Shown here: one piece after another, positions 17,279 to 25,707 of the stretch | How the letters are laid out: each line of letters opens with the position of its first letter | How positions within the stretch are numbered: position 1 is the first letter of the stretch | Assembly (NCBI RefSeq): GCF_000571935.1 | Contig: NZ_ATAX01000025.1 | Coordinates: 62,001-126,000, forward strand | Direction of reading: 5' to 3' | Length of the DNA: 64,000 nucleotides | From: Ruminococcus flavefaciens 007c | Lineage (GTDB): Bacteria; Bacillota; Clostridia; Oscillospirales; Ruminococcaceae | Position numbers and translations under genes: made by a program | The notes under the pieces: model-generated | What the model was told of the DNA's origin: nothing | The model's input: only the letters and a program-made list of their open reading frames with translations | The model's database searches: none

Positions 17279-17533
17279 TTACAAAAAATTCATTATTACA
17301 AGAAAAACAACAAAGGGAGCTCCGAGAACAGCACTGCCAAGAAAATTGAAAAGATTAAGCGGTATATCAATATCTATCATATTACCATATTTATTAACTA
17401 TGAAAAGGGCGGCTTCTCCGGTAAGAGCTCCCACAATAGCCGATATGATCTTCTTTTCTCTTTTAAGATAATATATAAGCATTATAAATGTAACTGCGAC
17501 GCATATTCCACTGAAAATCCATTCTGTATCCAT
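17279..17533 (-). CDS. BofA-like small membrane protein
   Basis: The 84-residue protein has three hydrophobic segments (about 5-21, 29-46 and 60-84). The C-terminal part, IPLNLFNFLGSAVLGAP, resembles the pattern of the BofA family (IPLNxxT...LGxPG), whose Bacillus member inhibits pro-sigma-K processing at the forespore membrane. BofA-like proteins also occur in non-sporulating Firmicutes, so a sporulation role here is not implied. It is the fourth and last gene of a tight cluster of small genes (10 bases after the previous stop), 76 bases ahead of pdp. Confidence 0.6.
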   Translation of the reverse strand: MDTEWIFSGICVAVTFIMLIYYLKREKKIISAIVGALTGEAALFIVNKYGNMIDIDIPLNLFNFLGSAVLGAPFVVFLVIMNFL

Positions 17534-17543
17534 TTTCGACCTC

Positions 17544-17837
17544 TTACATCAATATATATCCAAGTGCGATAATAAGCTTTATATCAGCCCCTTCTTTTAT
17601 AAGAAGATATAAAAGAGCAGCTATAAGCAGTTTATCACTGTCAATCCCGCCATCAAACAGATCATCGGCCAGAGAAGCAATAAATCCGCCTTTACTTGTT
17701 TTGTTCTGTTTTTCATCTTTAGATCCGCATAGCGTGTCAGGAGGCTCGTCGGCGGCTATATTACGTGGTTTTCTCTGGTATATTTTCGTATTATATTTTT
17801 CACAGCATCCGTTACGTTCACCCTTATAAACCGCCAT
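17544..17837 (-). CDS. Small protein with C-terminal hydrophobic segments, unknown function
   Basis: The protein has about 97 residues: a basic, Cys-containing, polar N-terminus (about 1-50) followed by DDLFDG and a hydrophobic C-terminus (LLIAALLYLLIKEGADIKLIIALGYILM) that would sit at or in the membrane. The start is taken as ATG 17837, 6 bases after GGAGG; the ATG immediately before it is an alternative. Similar C-termini recur in small Clostridia proteins that I cannot assign. It lies 18 bases after the preceding gene, in the same cluster as the BofA-like gene. Confidence 0.65.
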   Translation of the reverse strand: MAVYKGERNGCCEKYNTKIYQRKPRNIAADEPPDTLCGSKDEKQNKTSKGGFIASLADDLFDGGIDSDKLLIAALLYLLIKEGADIKLIIALGYILM

Positions 17838-17855
17838 CATATACCTCCCTTCCAC

Positions 17856-18203
17856 TCAAATAAGCTCCTGTAGCAATCCGCTGTCCTTAGCTATATTCCA
17901 TACTGCCATAAGTTTGATAAGCTTTACAGCTTTATCTACCCTCTTTTGCTTTTCAGCCCCGAGATGAGGCTTCAAAGCAAGAAGTAATTCTGTATTTCTG
18001 TCCTCATTGGCAGCTGAACCGATCAGGCTCGTCAGCTTAAGAACAGAACTTATATCGGGAGATACACTATCACCGGATTCATCTCCACTATTGCTGCTGT
18101 CACTGCTCTCAGCGGACGAAAGCATATCAGCAAGCTCTGATAACCGCTTAATACTCTCCTCGTCCGAAAGCAGTTCGTTTATCCTGCTCATTATGTCGTC
18201 CAT
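17856..18203 (-). CDS. Small helical cytoplasmic protein, unknown function
   Basis: The 115-residue protein has an N-terminal helix, a Ser/Asp-rich low-complexity linker (about 30-50) and a conserved-looking C-terminal half (LKPHLGAEKQKRVDKAVKLIKL) ending in hydrophobic residues. I recall similar proteins as conserved hypotheticals of Clostridia found beside genes like its neighbours, but no function is known to me. It starts 12 bases after the stop of the upstream small gene. Confidence 0.7.
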   Translation of the reverse strand: MDDIMSRINELLSDEESIKRLSELADMLSSAESSDSSNSGDESGDSVSPDISSVLKLTSLIGSAANEDRNTELLLALKPHLGAEKQKRVDKAVKLIKLMAVWNIAKDSGLLQELI

Positions 18204-18215
18204 ATGCCTGACCCG

Positions 18216-18467
18216 TTATTTTTTACCGCCTGACAGCTTTTCGTACAAAGCTTTTGCTTGCGGTGTGCTCATCATCTTTTCAACAATTTCCGGATTGTTA
18301 ACAGCCTGTTGAAATCTTGCTGCTTCATTTTTGTTCATTGCGGCCAGAGCACTGTCAAACTTTCCGGCTTCAAGCTCGGATCTGAGCTGTTCGGGCGGTA
18401 CTCCGATCTTCCTGCTTACGGCATTAAGAAGCCCCGTAAGCTTCTTAGTATCAAAATTATTGTTCAT
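18216..18467 (-). CDS. Small helical protein, unknown function
   Basis: This 83-residue, mostly alpha-helical protein has an Asn-rich start and a C-terminal SGGKK. The start is ATG 18467 with GGAGGC upstream; the frame opens four codons earlier. It is first in a run of four small genes (18467 down to 17279) with gaps of 10 to 18 bases, so all four are probably one transcript. No domain is recognised. Confidence 0.7.
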   Translation of the reverse strand: MNNNFDTKKLTGLLNAVSRKIGVPPEQLRSELEAGKFDSALAAMNKNEAARFQQAVNNPEIVEKMMSTPQAKALYEKLSGGKK

Positions 18468-18502
18468 ATTTGCCTCCATTCAATAATGTATACAATATTA
18501 TA

Positions 18503-18531
18503 TTGATTTTTCATATAAAATATGTTATAAT
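18503..18531 (+). promoter_or_regulatory. Promoter of the phosphoesterase gene
   Basis: TTGATT (18503-18508) and TATAAT (18526-18531) with a 17-base spacer lie 29 bases upstream of the start codon. Confidence 0.75.
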
Positions 18532-18560
18532 ACTGTATAAACTTCTCAGGAGGGATCAAC

Positions 18561-19043
18561 TTGCGTATTGTTGTCTTATCAGATACACATGGTAATTACT
18601 TCAATCTTGAAAGTATTATTCTAAGAAATACAGATGCAGACTGGATAATTCACCTCGGCGACGGTGAGCACGAGCTCGATAATTTTATCCTCTCCCATCA
18701 GAAATTAGCTCCTAAGATAATCCATGTTGCAGGTAACTGCGACTTTGACAGTCTCAGTGAGGATGTTTTTATTCTGCCTGCATTGGAACATAAAATACTC
18801 GCTACTCACGGCCATCACTACGGAGTCGGCGGTTCACTTGAAAGACTCAAAGCCCTTGCTCTGACCAACGGCTGTGATATTGTCCTCTTCGGACATACAC
18901 ACGCACGCTATCAGAGCTTTGAAGACGGCCTTTACATATTGAATCCCGGAAGCGCTTCTATTCCACGCGACGGCAACAAGCCTTCTTTCGGCCATATCGA
19001 CATCTCTCCCGCAGGTATCGTCACCAATATCGTTGACGTCTGA
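18561..19043 (+). CDS. YfcE-type metallophosphoesterase
   Basis: This 160-residue calcineurin-like phosphoesterase has all metal-binding motifs: SDTHGN (8-13), GDxE (about 34), GNCD (about 60), ATHGHHYG (His pair) and FGHTHA. The family hydrolyses phosphodiesters in the cytoplasm with two metal ions; the physiological substrate is unknown. The start is TTG 18561, preceded by AGGAGGG 6 bases away, and the fold begins at once (MRIVVLSDTH), so the start is firm. It is transcribed alone, divergent from the small-gene cluster. Confidence 0.9.
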   Translation: MRIVVLSDTHGNYFNLESIILRNTDADWIIHLGDGEHELDNFILSHQKLAPKIIHVAGNCDFDSLSEDVFILPALEHKILATHGHHYGVGGSLERLKALALTNGCDIVLFGHTHARYQSFEDGLYILNPGSASIPRDGNKPSFGHIDISPAGIVTNIVDV

Positions 19044-19082
19044 TCCCCTTCTTATCTTATGCAGAACAGCTTATGATGTTAC

Positions 19083-19118
19083 AAAGCTCCTGCGGATCTG
19101 TGTCCGTAGGAGCTTTTT
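19083..19118 (+). terminator. Terminator of the phosphoesterase gene
   Basis: A 14-bp stem (19083-19096 with 19103-19116) with a 6-base loop is followed by T residues. Confidence 0.88.
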
Positions 19119-19133
19119 CATTAAGTATAAGAG

Positions 19134-19157
19134 AAAAACGGTGCATATGCACCGTTT
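19134..19157 (-). terminator. Terminator of the YesL-like gene
   Basis: A 22-base perfect palindrome (19136-19157) directly follows the stop and leads into TTTTTC on the minus strand. Confidence 0.75.
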
Positions 19158-19161
19158 ATTA

Positions 19162-20085
19162 TTATGATATTCTTCTGCCCTTGCCCTTGACACGCTTTTC
19201 GATAGGCGTTTCCTTACCGCCCATATCCTCAAAAATGCGCTCATCTTCATCGGGAGAATCGTCTACAAGCTCGGGATTGATCTCACCGATACTTGTATAA
19301 TACGGATTTATTACGTATTTCTGGATGACAGGATAACTGATGAAACAATTGAGCAGACAAAGGAAAGCAGCAGGAAAAAATGGTATCAGTAAAAGGAATA
19401 CAGGCAACAGGTACATTCTAAGTATGACCATTACCGCTATCACCAATAAAGTCAGAATAAATGTGAGCAGGTTCTGCTTCAGGGCTACAAAAGAAAGAGC
19501 GAATGAATTCTTGAAAAGATTCTTCATTGAAAGATTTGTTGCCGTCATCATAAGGAATATATAATTATTCATTATAATTACCACAAGAAACAGACTGAAG
19601 GTTATTACCATAGGTATGTATATCGCCTTAGAGCCTGTCTGTACCGCAAGAGCGGGATAGACCATCAGCGAGGAAATCGCCGATATGAATATCAGGCAAT
19701 CAAAAAATCCGACAATGGCTGCCCTTTTGAAGTTTGATTTAAAAGACTTGAAAAAATCGCTGACAATAAATGAATGTTTTCCTATAACAAAAGCTCTTAT
19801 GACCTTTGTCATTCCCGCAGTGGCAGGTCCTATAAGTATCATAAATATGACCAACAGTATACAGGTAACTATTATCGAAGCGGTATCACTGTTTTTTAAA
19901 ATGCTTACGACTGGCAGCATCATTACAAGAGGCAGGAAAAAAAGCATATAAAGCAGATTAAGTTCCATCAGCTTCCACAGCTTTCTTCCGACTATGTCAA
20001 AAAACAACGCTGCTCCCTTTTTCTTAGGAGCATTTTTCGCTATTCCAACTCCTGCAGTTTCATAATTCTTTGAAAAAAGACCCAA
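19162..20085 (-). CDS. YesL-like (DUF624) membrane protein
   Basis: The protein has 307 residues and about six membrane segments, beginning with the family's FFxxxGRKLWKLMELNLLY region (about 30-50), then GPATAGMTKVIRAFV and the paired C-terminal helices. YesL/DUF624 proteins are often found with sugar transport genes, but the function is unknown. Start: TTG at 20085 with GGAGG 8 bases upstream; no in-frame ATG lies nearby. The C-terminus is a charged cytoplasmic tail. It follows the SpoIIM-like gene by 15 bases and is probably cotranscribed with it. Confidence 0.75.
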   Translation of the reverse strand: MGLFSKNYETAGVGIAKNAPKKKGAALFFDIVGRKLWKLMELNLLYMLFFLPLVMMLPVVSILKNSDTASIIVTCILLVIFMILIGPATAGMTKVIRAFVIGKHSFIVSDFFKSFKSNFKRAAIVGFFDCLIFISAISSLMVYPALAVQTGSKAIYIPMVITFSLFLVVIIMNNYIFLMMTATNLSMKNLFKNSFALSFVALKQNLLTFILTLLVIAVMVILRMYLLPVFLLLIPFFPAAFLCLLNCFISYPVIQKYVINPYYTSIGEINPELVDDSPDEDERIFEDMGGKETPIEKRVKGKGRRIS

Positions 20086-20100
20086 TTATAATTCCTCCGT

Positions 20101-20709
20101 TTATCCTCTCTCAGCAGAATTATAAATGAACCATACAGCTCCATCTGCGAAAGATATGATTAATGACAGCAACATAACGACAATAAACCTTATACAATAC
20201 AGCCTGAAACTGTATTTTTCGGCATAATTCTCCTCTTTTCTGAGGCCGCACCGAAAAAGCGTTGCTGAGTAGCTGACAGTCTCTCTTACAGCAAGTGCTG
20301 CAAGAAAAGCAAATGCAGCTGCCTTAGGCATTAAAACAAAAATAACAGTTACAAACGCTCCCGCTCCCATAGATAAATATGCCGCAGCCGCTGCAGCGCC
20401 TATGCCAATCCCTCTGTATATAAGTAGAGCAATTCCGAAAGGCTGTCCAATAGCACAAAGGCCGAAGAAAAAAGCAGCAAAGCAAAACACAGTTGCAAAA
20501 GCAATATCTCCTAAAACAAGTGCAGGTATCTGAGTTCCCCCAGAAGGCAGAAAACACTGATTTATGTAAACAAGCTCTGCCGCATCATACCTGACTGCAG
20601 CCCATGAACCCACAGCTACACCTGCCACAACAAAGAAAAGATATATCCAGATGCTTGTCCTGCCGTGTTTTCTTATGTTTATTGTACTTATATGTTTCAT
20701 ATGCATCAT
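20101..20709 (-). CDS. SpoIIM-like membrane protein
   Basis: The protein has about 200 residues and five membrane segments. The central region (FFFGLCAIGQPFGIALLIYRG, about 80-101) followed by an Ala/Gly-rich helix and FVLMPKAAAF matches the pattern of the SpoIIM/DUF95 family (IGxPxxxxxxxxRGxxxG). In Bacillus SpoIIM is a peptidoglycan-remodelling protein of forespore engulfment, but distant members exist in non-sporulating species. Three start codons compete: 20709, 20706 and 20700. AGGAAGG lies 10 bases ahead of the last. Family assignment by eye is moderate. Confidence 0.6.
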   Translation of the reverse strand: MMHMKHISTINIRKHGRTSIWIYLFFVVAGVAVGSWAAVRYDAAELVYINQCFLPSGGTQIPALVLGDIAFATVFCFAAFFFGLCAIGQPFGIALLIYRGIGIGAAAAAAYLSMGAGAFVTVIFVLMPKAAAFAFLAALAVRETVSYSATLFRCGLRKEENYAEKYSFRLYCIRFIVVMLLSLIISFADGAVWFIYNSAERG

Positions 20710-20751
20710 CCCTTCCTAAGATAGGATATGCACATATATCGTGTTTTAGAC

Positions 20752-21552
20752 TTATTTTGAAAGCTCGTATGCTCTCTTGGTGCAGCTTTCGCAGCAGTTT
20801 TTTACAACATCGGTTAGATTTCCTTCGTAAAGTCTTTCAAGACCTGCAAGCGTAGTGCCTCCGGGTGAGGATACCATCTTAATAAGATCGTCAATGGTAT
20901 TACCTGAGTCGGTTATCATTTTTGCCGAACCGATAAGGCTCTGTGTAAACAGTTCTTCAGCTGCCTTTGAGTCGATACCGACAGAAGCGGCATAATCGAT
21001 AAAGCCCTTTGCAAAAAGGTATATAAAAGCAGGACTGCTTCCGTTTATAGCAATTATCTCCTTCATTTTATCCTTAGGTATAACTGCTGCCTTACCGCAG
21101 ATTCTGAAGATATTGAGAACTACGTCAAATTCTTCATCACTGACCTTGTCATTTCTTGAAAGTGCTGAAGCGCCTTCTCCAAGAAGAAGGGGCGTATTCG
21201 GCATTACAAGTATTACCTTGGCATCTGGAATGGTTTTCTTTGCGATAAACTCATCACCGATACCAGCGGCAATGGAAATGATGACAGTATCCTTTGTAGT
21301 ATATGCAGATATAGCTTCAAGGACACCCTCTATGATCTGTGGCTTAACAGCAAGAAAAACATACTTGCTGTTCTCCATGATCTCCTTTTCCGATGAACAA
21401 GGGGTTACACCATATTCTTCAAGTGCCTTGACCTTTTCTGTGCTCGGATCAAACGCAGAGAGCTTTACATCCTTTCCAAGACTGCTTGTGGAAATGCCTT
21501 TCATAATAGCAGTGCCCATATTTCCGGCACCGATAAAACCTATATTTACCAT
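20752..21552 (-). CDS. proC: Pyrroline-5-carboxylate reductase
   Basis: This 266-residue, full-length enzyme has an N-terminal Rossmann motif (GFIGAGNMGTAI), a VxPNTP motif (PNTPLLLGEGASAL) and the C-terminal helical dimerisation domain with the SPGGTT signature. It reduces pyrroline-5-carboxylate to proline with NAD(P)H in the last step of proline synthesis. AGGAG lies 8 bases upstream of the ATG. It is 42 bases ahead of the SpoIIM-like gene on the same strand. Confidence 0.95.
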   Translation of the reverse strand: MVNIGFIGAGNMGTAIMKGISTSSLGKDVKLSAFDPSTEKVKALEEYGVTPCSSEKEIMENSKYVFLAVKPQIIEGVLEAISAYTTKDTVIISIAAGIGDEFIAKKTIPDAKVILVMPNTPLLLGEGASALSRNDKVSDEEFDVVLNIFRICGKAAVIPKDKMKEIIAINGSSPAFIYLFAKGFIDYAASVGIDSKAAEELFTQSLIGSAKMITDSGNTIDDLIKMVSSPGGTTLAGLERLYEGNLTDVVKNCCESCTKRAYELSK

Positions 21553-21661
21553 AATGATTGCTCCTTAAAATTTTATGCACTATTAATTATACATCATTAT
21601 ATACAAAAAAGCAAGTGAAATTTTTGCAATATTTAATGAGAGAAAGTTTTTTATGCTTTTA

Positions 21662-21690
21662 TTGACTTTTCGATGCTTCAATGATAAAAT
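21662..21690 (+). promoter_or_regulatory. Promoter of the small protein/radical SAM pair
   Basis: TTGACT (21662-21667) and TAAAAT (21685-21690) have a 17-base spacer and lie 23 bases ahead of the start codon. Confidence 0.7.
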
Positions 21691-21713
21691 TAAGAGTAAT
21701 AAGGGGGATGGAT

Positions 21714-21986
21714 ATGAGCAGAAAAAAGTCTAAAAGCGTAAATATAACGCGCTATTCCAACAGCGTTATCAAGTATAAAAGCCTTTCATGCAAAGCAAGT
21801 CTTTACGAAGACAAGCTGATCACTCAATACTGCATTAAGAACAGGCTTTCAAAAAGCATATTTCTAACTACGGCAGCAATGTACTGCATAAAGAATAATG
21901 TGACTGCCAATGAGCTGCTTGACAGTACAACAACTTCTGCAAATTTTGATTTCAGGGATTATATGGACGATGAATATGATGAATGA
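21714..21986 (+). CDS. Small basic/acidic protein of unknown function
   Basis: The 90-residue protein has a strongly basic N-terminus (MSRKKSKSVN), a helical Lys-rich middle, and an acidic C-terminus (DYMDDEYDE). The start is ATG 21714 with GGGGG 6 bases upstream; an ATG at 21708 has no proper spacing. The middle could fold as a short ribbon-helix-helix or HTH-like unit, which would suit a regulator, but I do not recognise a family. Its stop overlaps the start of the radical SAM gene, so the two are translationally coupled and probably functionally linked. Confidence 0.65.
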   Translation: MSRKKSKSVNITRYSNSVIKYKSLSCKASLYEDKLITQYCIKNRLSKSIFLTTAAMYCIKNNVTANELLDSTTTSANFDFRDYMDDEYDE

Positions 21987-22863
21987 ATGCAGACTGTGCC
22001 CGCGCAACTGCGGTGCGGACAGAACAGTAACCACAGGCTTCTGCGGTGCAGGAGCTGATACTATTGTAGCAAGAGCTTCCCTTCACAGATGGGAAGAACC
22101 CTGTATCTCCTACAAAAACGGCGCAGGTACAGTTTTCTTTTCCGGCTGCAATCTTCATTGCTGCTTCTGTCAGAACGACCAGATAAGCAACCGCCTCTTC
22201 GGAAAGGTCATAACTACTGACGAACTTGCCGATATATTTCTCAGATTGCAGGATAAAGGCGCAGACAACATCGACCTTGTAACTCCTACTCATTTTGTTC
22301 CGAATATAATAAAAGCACTTGATAAAGTTAAAAACAAGCTCAGTATCCCTGTGGTATACAACTGCGGAGGATATGAGCTTAAAGAAACCATAAAAGACCT
22401 TAATGGATATATAGACATATATCTTCCCGATATAAAATACTTTTCACCGGAAATATCCGCTATGTATTCAAAGGCTCCTGATTATTTTGAAAAGGCCTCA
22501 GAGGCTGTTGCCACTATGATCAAACAAACAGGAAAGCTTATCTACAATAACAAGGGAGGTCTGATCAGAGGCACTATAATAAGACATATGGTACTCCCAT
22601 CCCACAGACATGACTCCATGAAAATTATTGACTGGATCGCTGAAAATACTTCGCCTGACGAGGTGCTTGTAAGTATTATGAACCAATACACGCCTTTCGG
22701 CTTTATACCCGATGAATACAAAGAACTGAAACGCCGCGCAACTAAAATGGAGTACAACAGTGTGGCAGATCATGCTGCCGAGCTTGGAATAAACGGATTT
22801 ACACAGCAGAAAAGCTCCGCCTCCGAAAAATATGTGCCTGATTTTGATCTCACAGGTATCTGA
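21976..22863 (+). CDS. Radical SAM protein of the PflA-like/YfkB-type group
   Basis: The protein has about 295 residues. It begins with a Cys-rich lead (MNECRLCPRNCGADR) and carries the radical SAM cluster motif CNLHCCFC (CxxxCxxC, about 57-64). The C-terminal part includes NQYTPFG, seen in the COG1313 group annotated as putative pyruvate formate-lyase activating enzymes. These enzymes make a 5'-deoxyadenosyl radical from SAM. The true substrate of this subgroup is unknown, and no pyruvate formate-lyase gene is nearby. Candidate starts are ATG 21970, 21976 and 21979, all overlapping the upstream stop. A strong terminator follows. Confidence 0.85.
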   Translation: MMNECRLCPRNCGADRTVTTGFCGAGADTIVARASLHRWEEPCISYKNGAGTVFFSGCNLHCCFCQNDQISNRLFGKVITTDELADIFLRLQDKGADNIDLVTPTHFVPNIIKALDKVKNKLSIPVVYNCGGYELKETIKDLNGYIDIYLPDIKYFSPEISAMYSKAPDYFEKASEAVATMIKQTGKLIYNNKGGLIRGTIIRHMVLPSHRHDSMKIIDWIAENTSPDEVLVSIMNQYTPFGFIPDEYKELKRRATKMEYNSVADHAAELGINGFTQQKSSASEKYVPDFDLTGI

Positions 22864-22890
22864 ATAGGTCACGGCAATATATTATAAATC

Positions 22891-22932
22891 AAGAAAGGTC
22901 ACTCCTCATATTGAGTCTGTGACCTTTTCTTA
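22891..22932 (+). terminator. Terminator shared by convergent genes
   Basis: A long hairpin (outer stem 22891-22902/22919-22930, inner CTCA/TGAG) sits between the radical SAM gene and the oppositely oriented ABC permease. Both strands end in T-rich runs. Confidence 0.85.
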
Positions 22933-22941
22933 TTTATATAA

Positions 22942-25707
22942 TCAGAGGTTCTCATTTTTTAAGCTGTCGATAGGATTATCCTTCTTTATTTTGCTCATTG
23001 AGAACATCATGGTAACAAAAACAACAATAAATACGCTCATTACAGCAATTATTACCGACTTCCAAGGAATAAAGAACACCGTGTCAAAACCTTCGTTTAT
23101 AGAGCGGTATATAAAATATGTAACGATAAATGAAGTCGGCAGTCCGTATATAAGTGCCTTCGTTCCGTAAAGTATACATTCAAAGTTAAGCATTTTCCGC
23201 ATTCCCTTTGCAGTCATACCAACAGATTTCAACATAGCAAACTCTCTTCTGCGAAGATTTATATTAGTCGTGATCGTATTGAATACATTTGCAGCCGCAA
23301 TAAGTGATATAAGCACGATAAATCCATAAGCGAAAACCTTGATGATTATTATCATGCTGCGCTGTGAATCGGCCTGAGCTGCGTAGTTGAAAAGATCATA
23401 ATCAGAATATCCGCATTCTTTCATCATACCTGAAAGTGCATCATAACCTGCTGCCTTGTCGCTTGATTTAATAGCATATTCAATCACATTGATATTCTCC
23501 TGTTCGTCTTCAGGGAAAAATCCTTTCGCACTGTAAGGATAAATAACAGCATTATAGAAAAATGGTGTAAAATAAGGTCTTTCTTCAATTACCTTGCCAA
23601 TTTTAAGCACTATATCGTAAACGCACTCATCAGCAGGAATAGATATACTATTCTCAGGCTCTTCCATATTAAAATATACTGCATTATTATCATCAATATA
23701 TGAGAAATAATAACTGTCAATTTGCTTTACCTGAGAAAAAATCATGTCAAATCTGTCAGCATCATATGCTTTTCTTCGTACCATTCTTCCTGAAACATCA
23801 TCAAATGACATTATATTATCCACAGCAATTCCAAGGGGACTCTCTTTATTCATGAATTCGTCCTCGGAAAGATTATACTTAGCCAGAAGATGTCTGTAGG
23901 TGTCATCGTCAACATAGAAAATTGTCATATCAGCTGTGATGTACCCCTCGCGCTCTGCATAAAACCGACTATTAGTATTATTATTGTTATTATTTAGAAA
24001 TTCCTCGCTGAGACAATCTTTTTTCAGATAAGCCCCCATTGAGTACTGCGAAGAGAAATATGCCACATCAGTAATATTTTCAGTACTGAGTATCCTGTTT
24101 TTAAGCTCATTTGCCTCTGTCGGATTATTGTAATTATTTTCATCATATAAAGTAAGTACATAATCCATCCCTAAATTATCGTTGGAATCCGAAGCTGCTC
24201 CAACAAGATATGCGGTAAAGGAAGAAGCTGAAATAAACAGTACAATGCTCATAAAAAGACTTATTATAGTAGATCGATACTTCTTCTTGCTGCGCTTGAA
24301 GTATTTATGTGCAAGTACGCCGGACAAACCAAAAAACTTGTATATGATCTGCGGTGTACGAATATGTTTTTTCTGCTTTATATCACTGTTCTGGCGTATA
24401 GCTTCCACTGCCGATATTTTAGTCGCTCTTCTTGACGGTATCCAGGCCGAAAGCATTATAGTTATAAATGCGATTATACAGGCAGCTGCTATTGCCTTGA
24501 ACGAAATGCAAATACGCATAGGTTTTCTGTATTCGTCTCCGATAAAAGCAGAAAACCTGTTTCCGATAGCCAGAAATGTTATCCACATTCCGACAATACC
24601 AAGAAGTATACCCAGCGGTATACCTATAAAACTTACAGAAGCAGCTTCAAAGCGTACCATTTTTCTCAGCTGTCTTTTTGTAGCTCCAACCGAAGAAAGA
24701 AGTCCGAACTGCTTCGTTCTCTCCGATACAGATATTGAAAAAGCATTATATATCAGCATTACCGAACCGAACATTATAAGTACTATTACCACGCCCATAA
24801 GTCCGTATATCATGCTGTAAAAGCTTGAATACATCGATATTCCCTTGAACATCAGAAGTGTGCTGTGAGTTTCGCCGTTCAGACCGTTATTATTTATAAA
24901 ATCATAAACTTCACTTGCATCATTCATACAGTAGTACACTGTTAACTGCGTATCATCGGTATACTCATCAGCAACTGTAAGAGCAGTATATCCCGGCGCG
25001 GTAAAATCCTCAAATGCAGGTCTCTGGTAAATGCCTACAACAGTATAACTTCGTATCTCCTTGATATCCAGATCTTCTGCGGATATGACATTTTCATCAT
25101 CATTATCAGACATGGCTGCATAAGGAACATCCTGTCCAAGTACATATTTATCAATAACACTGCCGTACATCTCAGCAGCTTTCTCTAAATCATCTATGCC
25201 AATTTCCTGGAGCTTCTTCTTATTGATTTTTCTATCACCTATTTCAAGAGTAAGCTCGTCACCTACACCATAGTCGACGTCACCATTGAAATTAAGATGA
25301 TCAGGCAGGATTATCTCGTTCTCGTTCTCCGGCATACGTCCTGAAGTAAGATGTATAGGTATTATCCTGTCCTCGTCCTCACGAAAACCCGAAACGCATA
25401 TATAAGGCTTGAACTTATTTGAACTGCCTATCTTGGCGTAGCCTATAAGGCTTATCTCTCCTGTCTCTTTTACTTTCCCTGAACATGCAATGAGATCATA
25501 TGTGGATTTTGAGGCATTTTTCTCCATTGCGTGCCATTTTCCGTCAGTAAACTCTAAATAATCGATCGCATACTGTCTTACAGAAGCAAAAGAGGTCGTA
25601 ACGGCACAGATAAGAGCCGTTGAAAGCATGATGCCTATTATAGTGACCAATGTCCTTACCCTGTTCTTTTTCAGGGACTGTAAAGTAACTTTATGAAAAA
25701 CATTCAT
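22942..25707 (-). CDS. ABC transporter permease, FtsX/MacB type with two FtsX modules
   Basis: The 921-residue permease has an N-terminal membrane helix (about 17-40), a large extracellular region (about 45-290), a three-helix FtsX module (about 290-430), and then a second copy of the same design: helix about 475, extracellular about 500-780, and a three-helix FtsX module about 785-905. This fits the family that exports or expels antimicrobial peptides and lipoproteins by a mechanotransmission mechanism. It overlaps its ATPase gene by 4 bases. A two-component system lies just upstream, the usual setting for peptide-sensing resistance transporters. The substrate is unknown. Confidence 0.88.
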   Translation of the reverse strand: MNVFHKVTLQSLKKNRVRTLVTIIGIMLSTALICAVTTSFASVRQYAIDYLEFTDGKWHAMEKNASKSTYDLIACSGKVKETGEISLIGYAKIGSSNKFKPYICVSGFREDEDRIIPIHLTSGRMPENENEIILPDHLNFNGDVDYGVGDELTLEIGDRKINKKKLQEIGIDDLEKAAEMYGSVIDKYVLGQDVPYAAMSDNDDENVISAEDLDIKEIRSYTVVGIYQRPAFEDFTAPGYTALTVADEYTDDTQLTVYYCMNDASEVYDFINNNGLNGETHSTLLMFKGISMYSSFYSMIYGLMGVVIVLIMFGSVMLIYNAFSISVSERTKQFGLLSSVGATKRQLRKMVRFEAASVSFIGIPLGILLGIVGMWITFLAIGNRFSAFIGDEYRKPMRICISFKAIAAACIIAFITIMLSAWIPSRRATKISAVEAIRQNSDIKQKKHIRTPQIIYKFFGLSGVLAHKYFKRSKKKYRSTIISLFMSIVLFISASSFTAYLVGAASDSNDNLGMDYVLTLYDENNYNNPTEANELKNRILSTENITDVAYFSSQYSMGAYLKKDCLSEEFLNNNNNNTNSRFYAEREGYITADMTIFYVDDDTYRHLLAKYNLSEDEFMNKESPLGIAVDNIMSFDDVSGRMVRRKAYDADRFDMIFSQVKQIDSYYFSYIDDNNAVYFNMEEPENSISIPADECVYDIVLKIGKVIEERPYFTPFFYNAVIYPYSAKGFFPEDEQENINVIEYAIKSSDKAAGYDALSGMMKECGYSDYDLFNYAAQADSQRSMIIIIKVFAYGFIVLISLIAAANVFNTITTNINLRRREFAMLKSVGMTAKGMRKMLNFECILYGTKALIYGLPTSFIVTYFIYRSINEGFDTVFFIPWKSVIIAVMSVFIVVFVTMMFSMSKIKKDNPIDSLKNENL

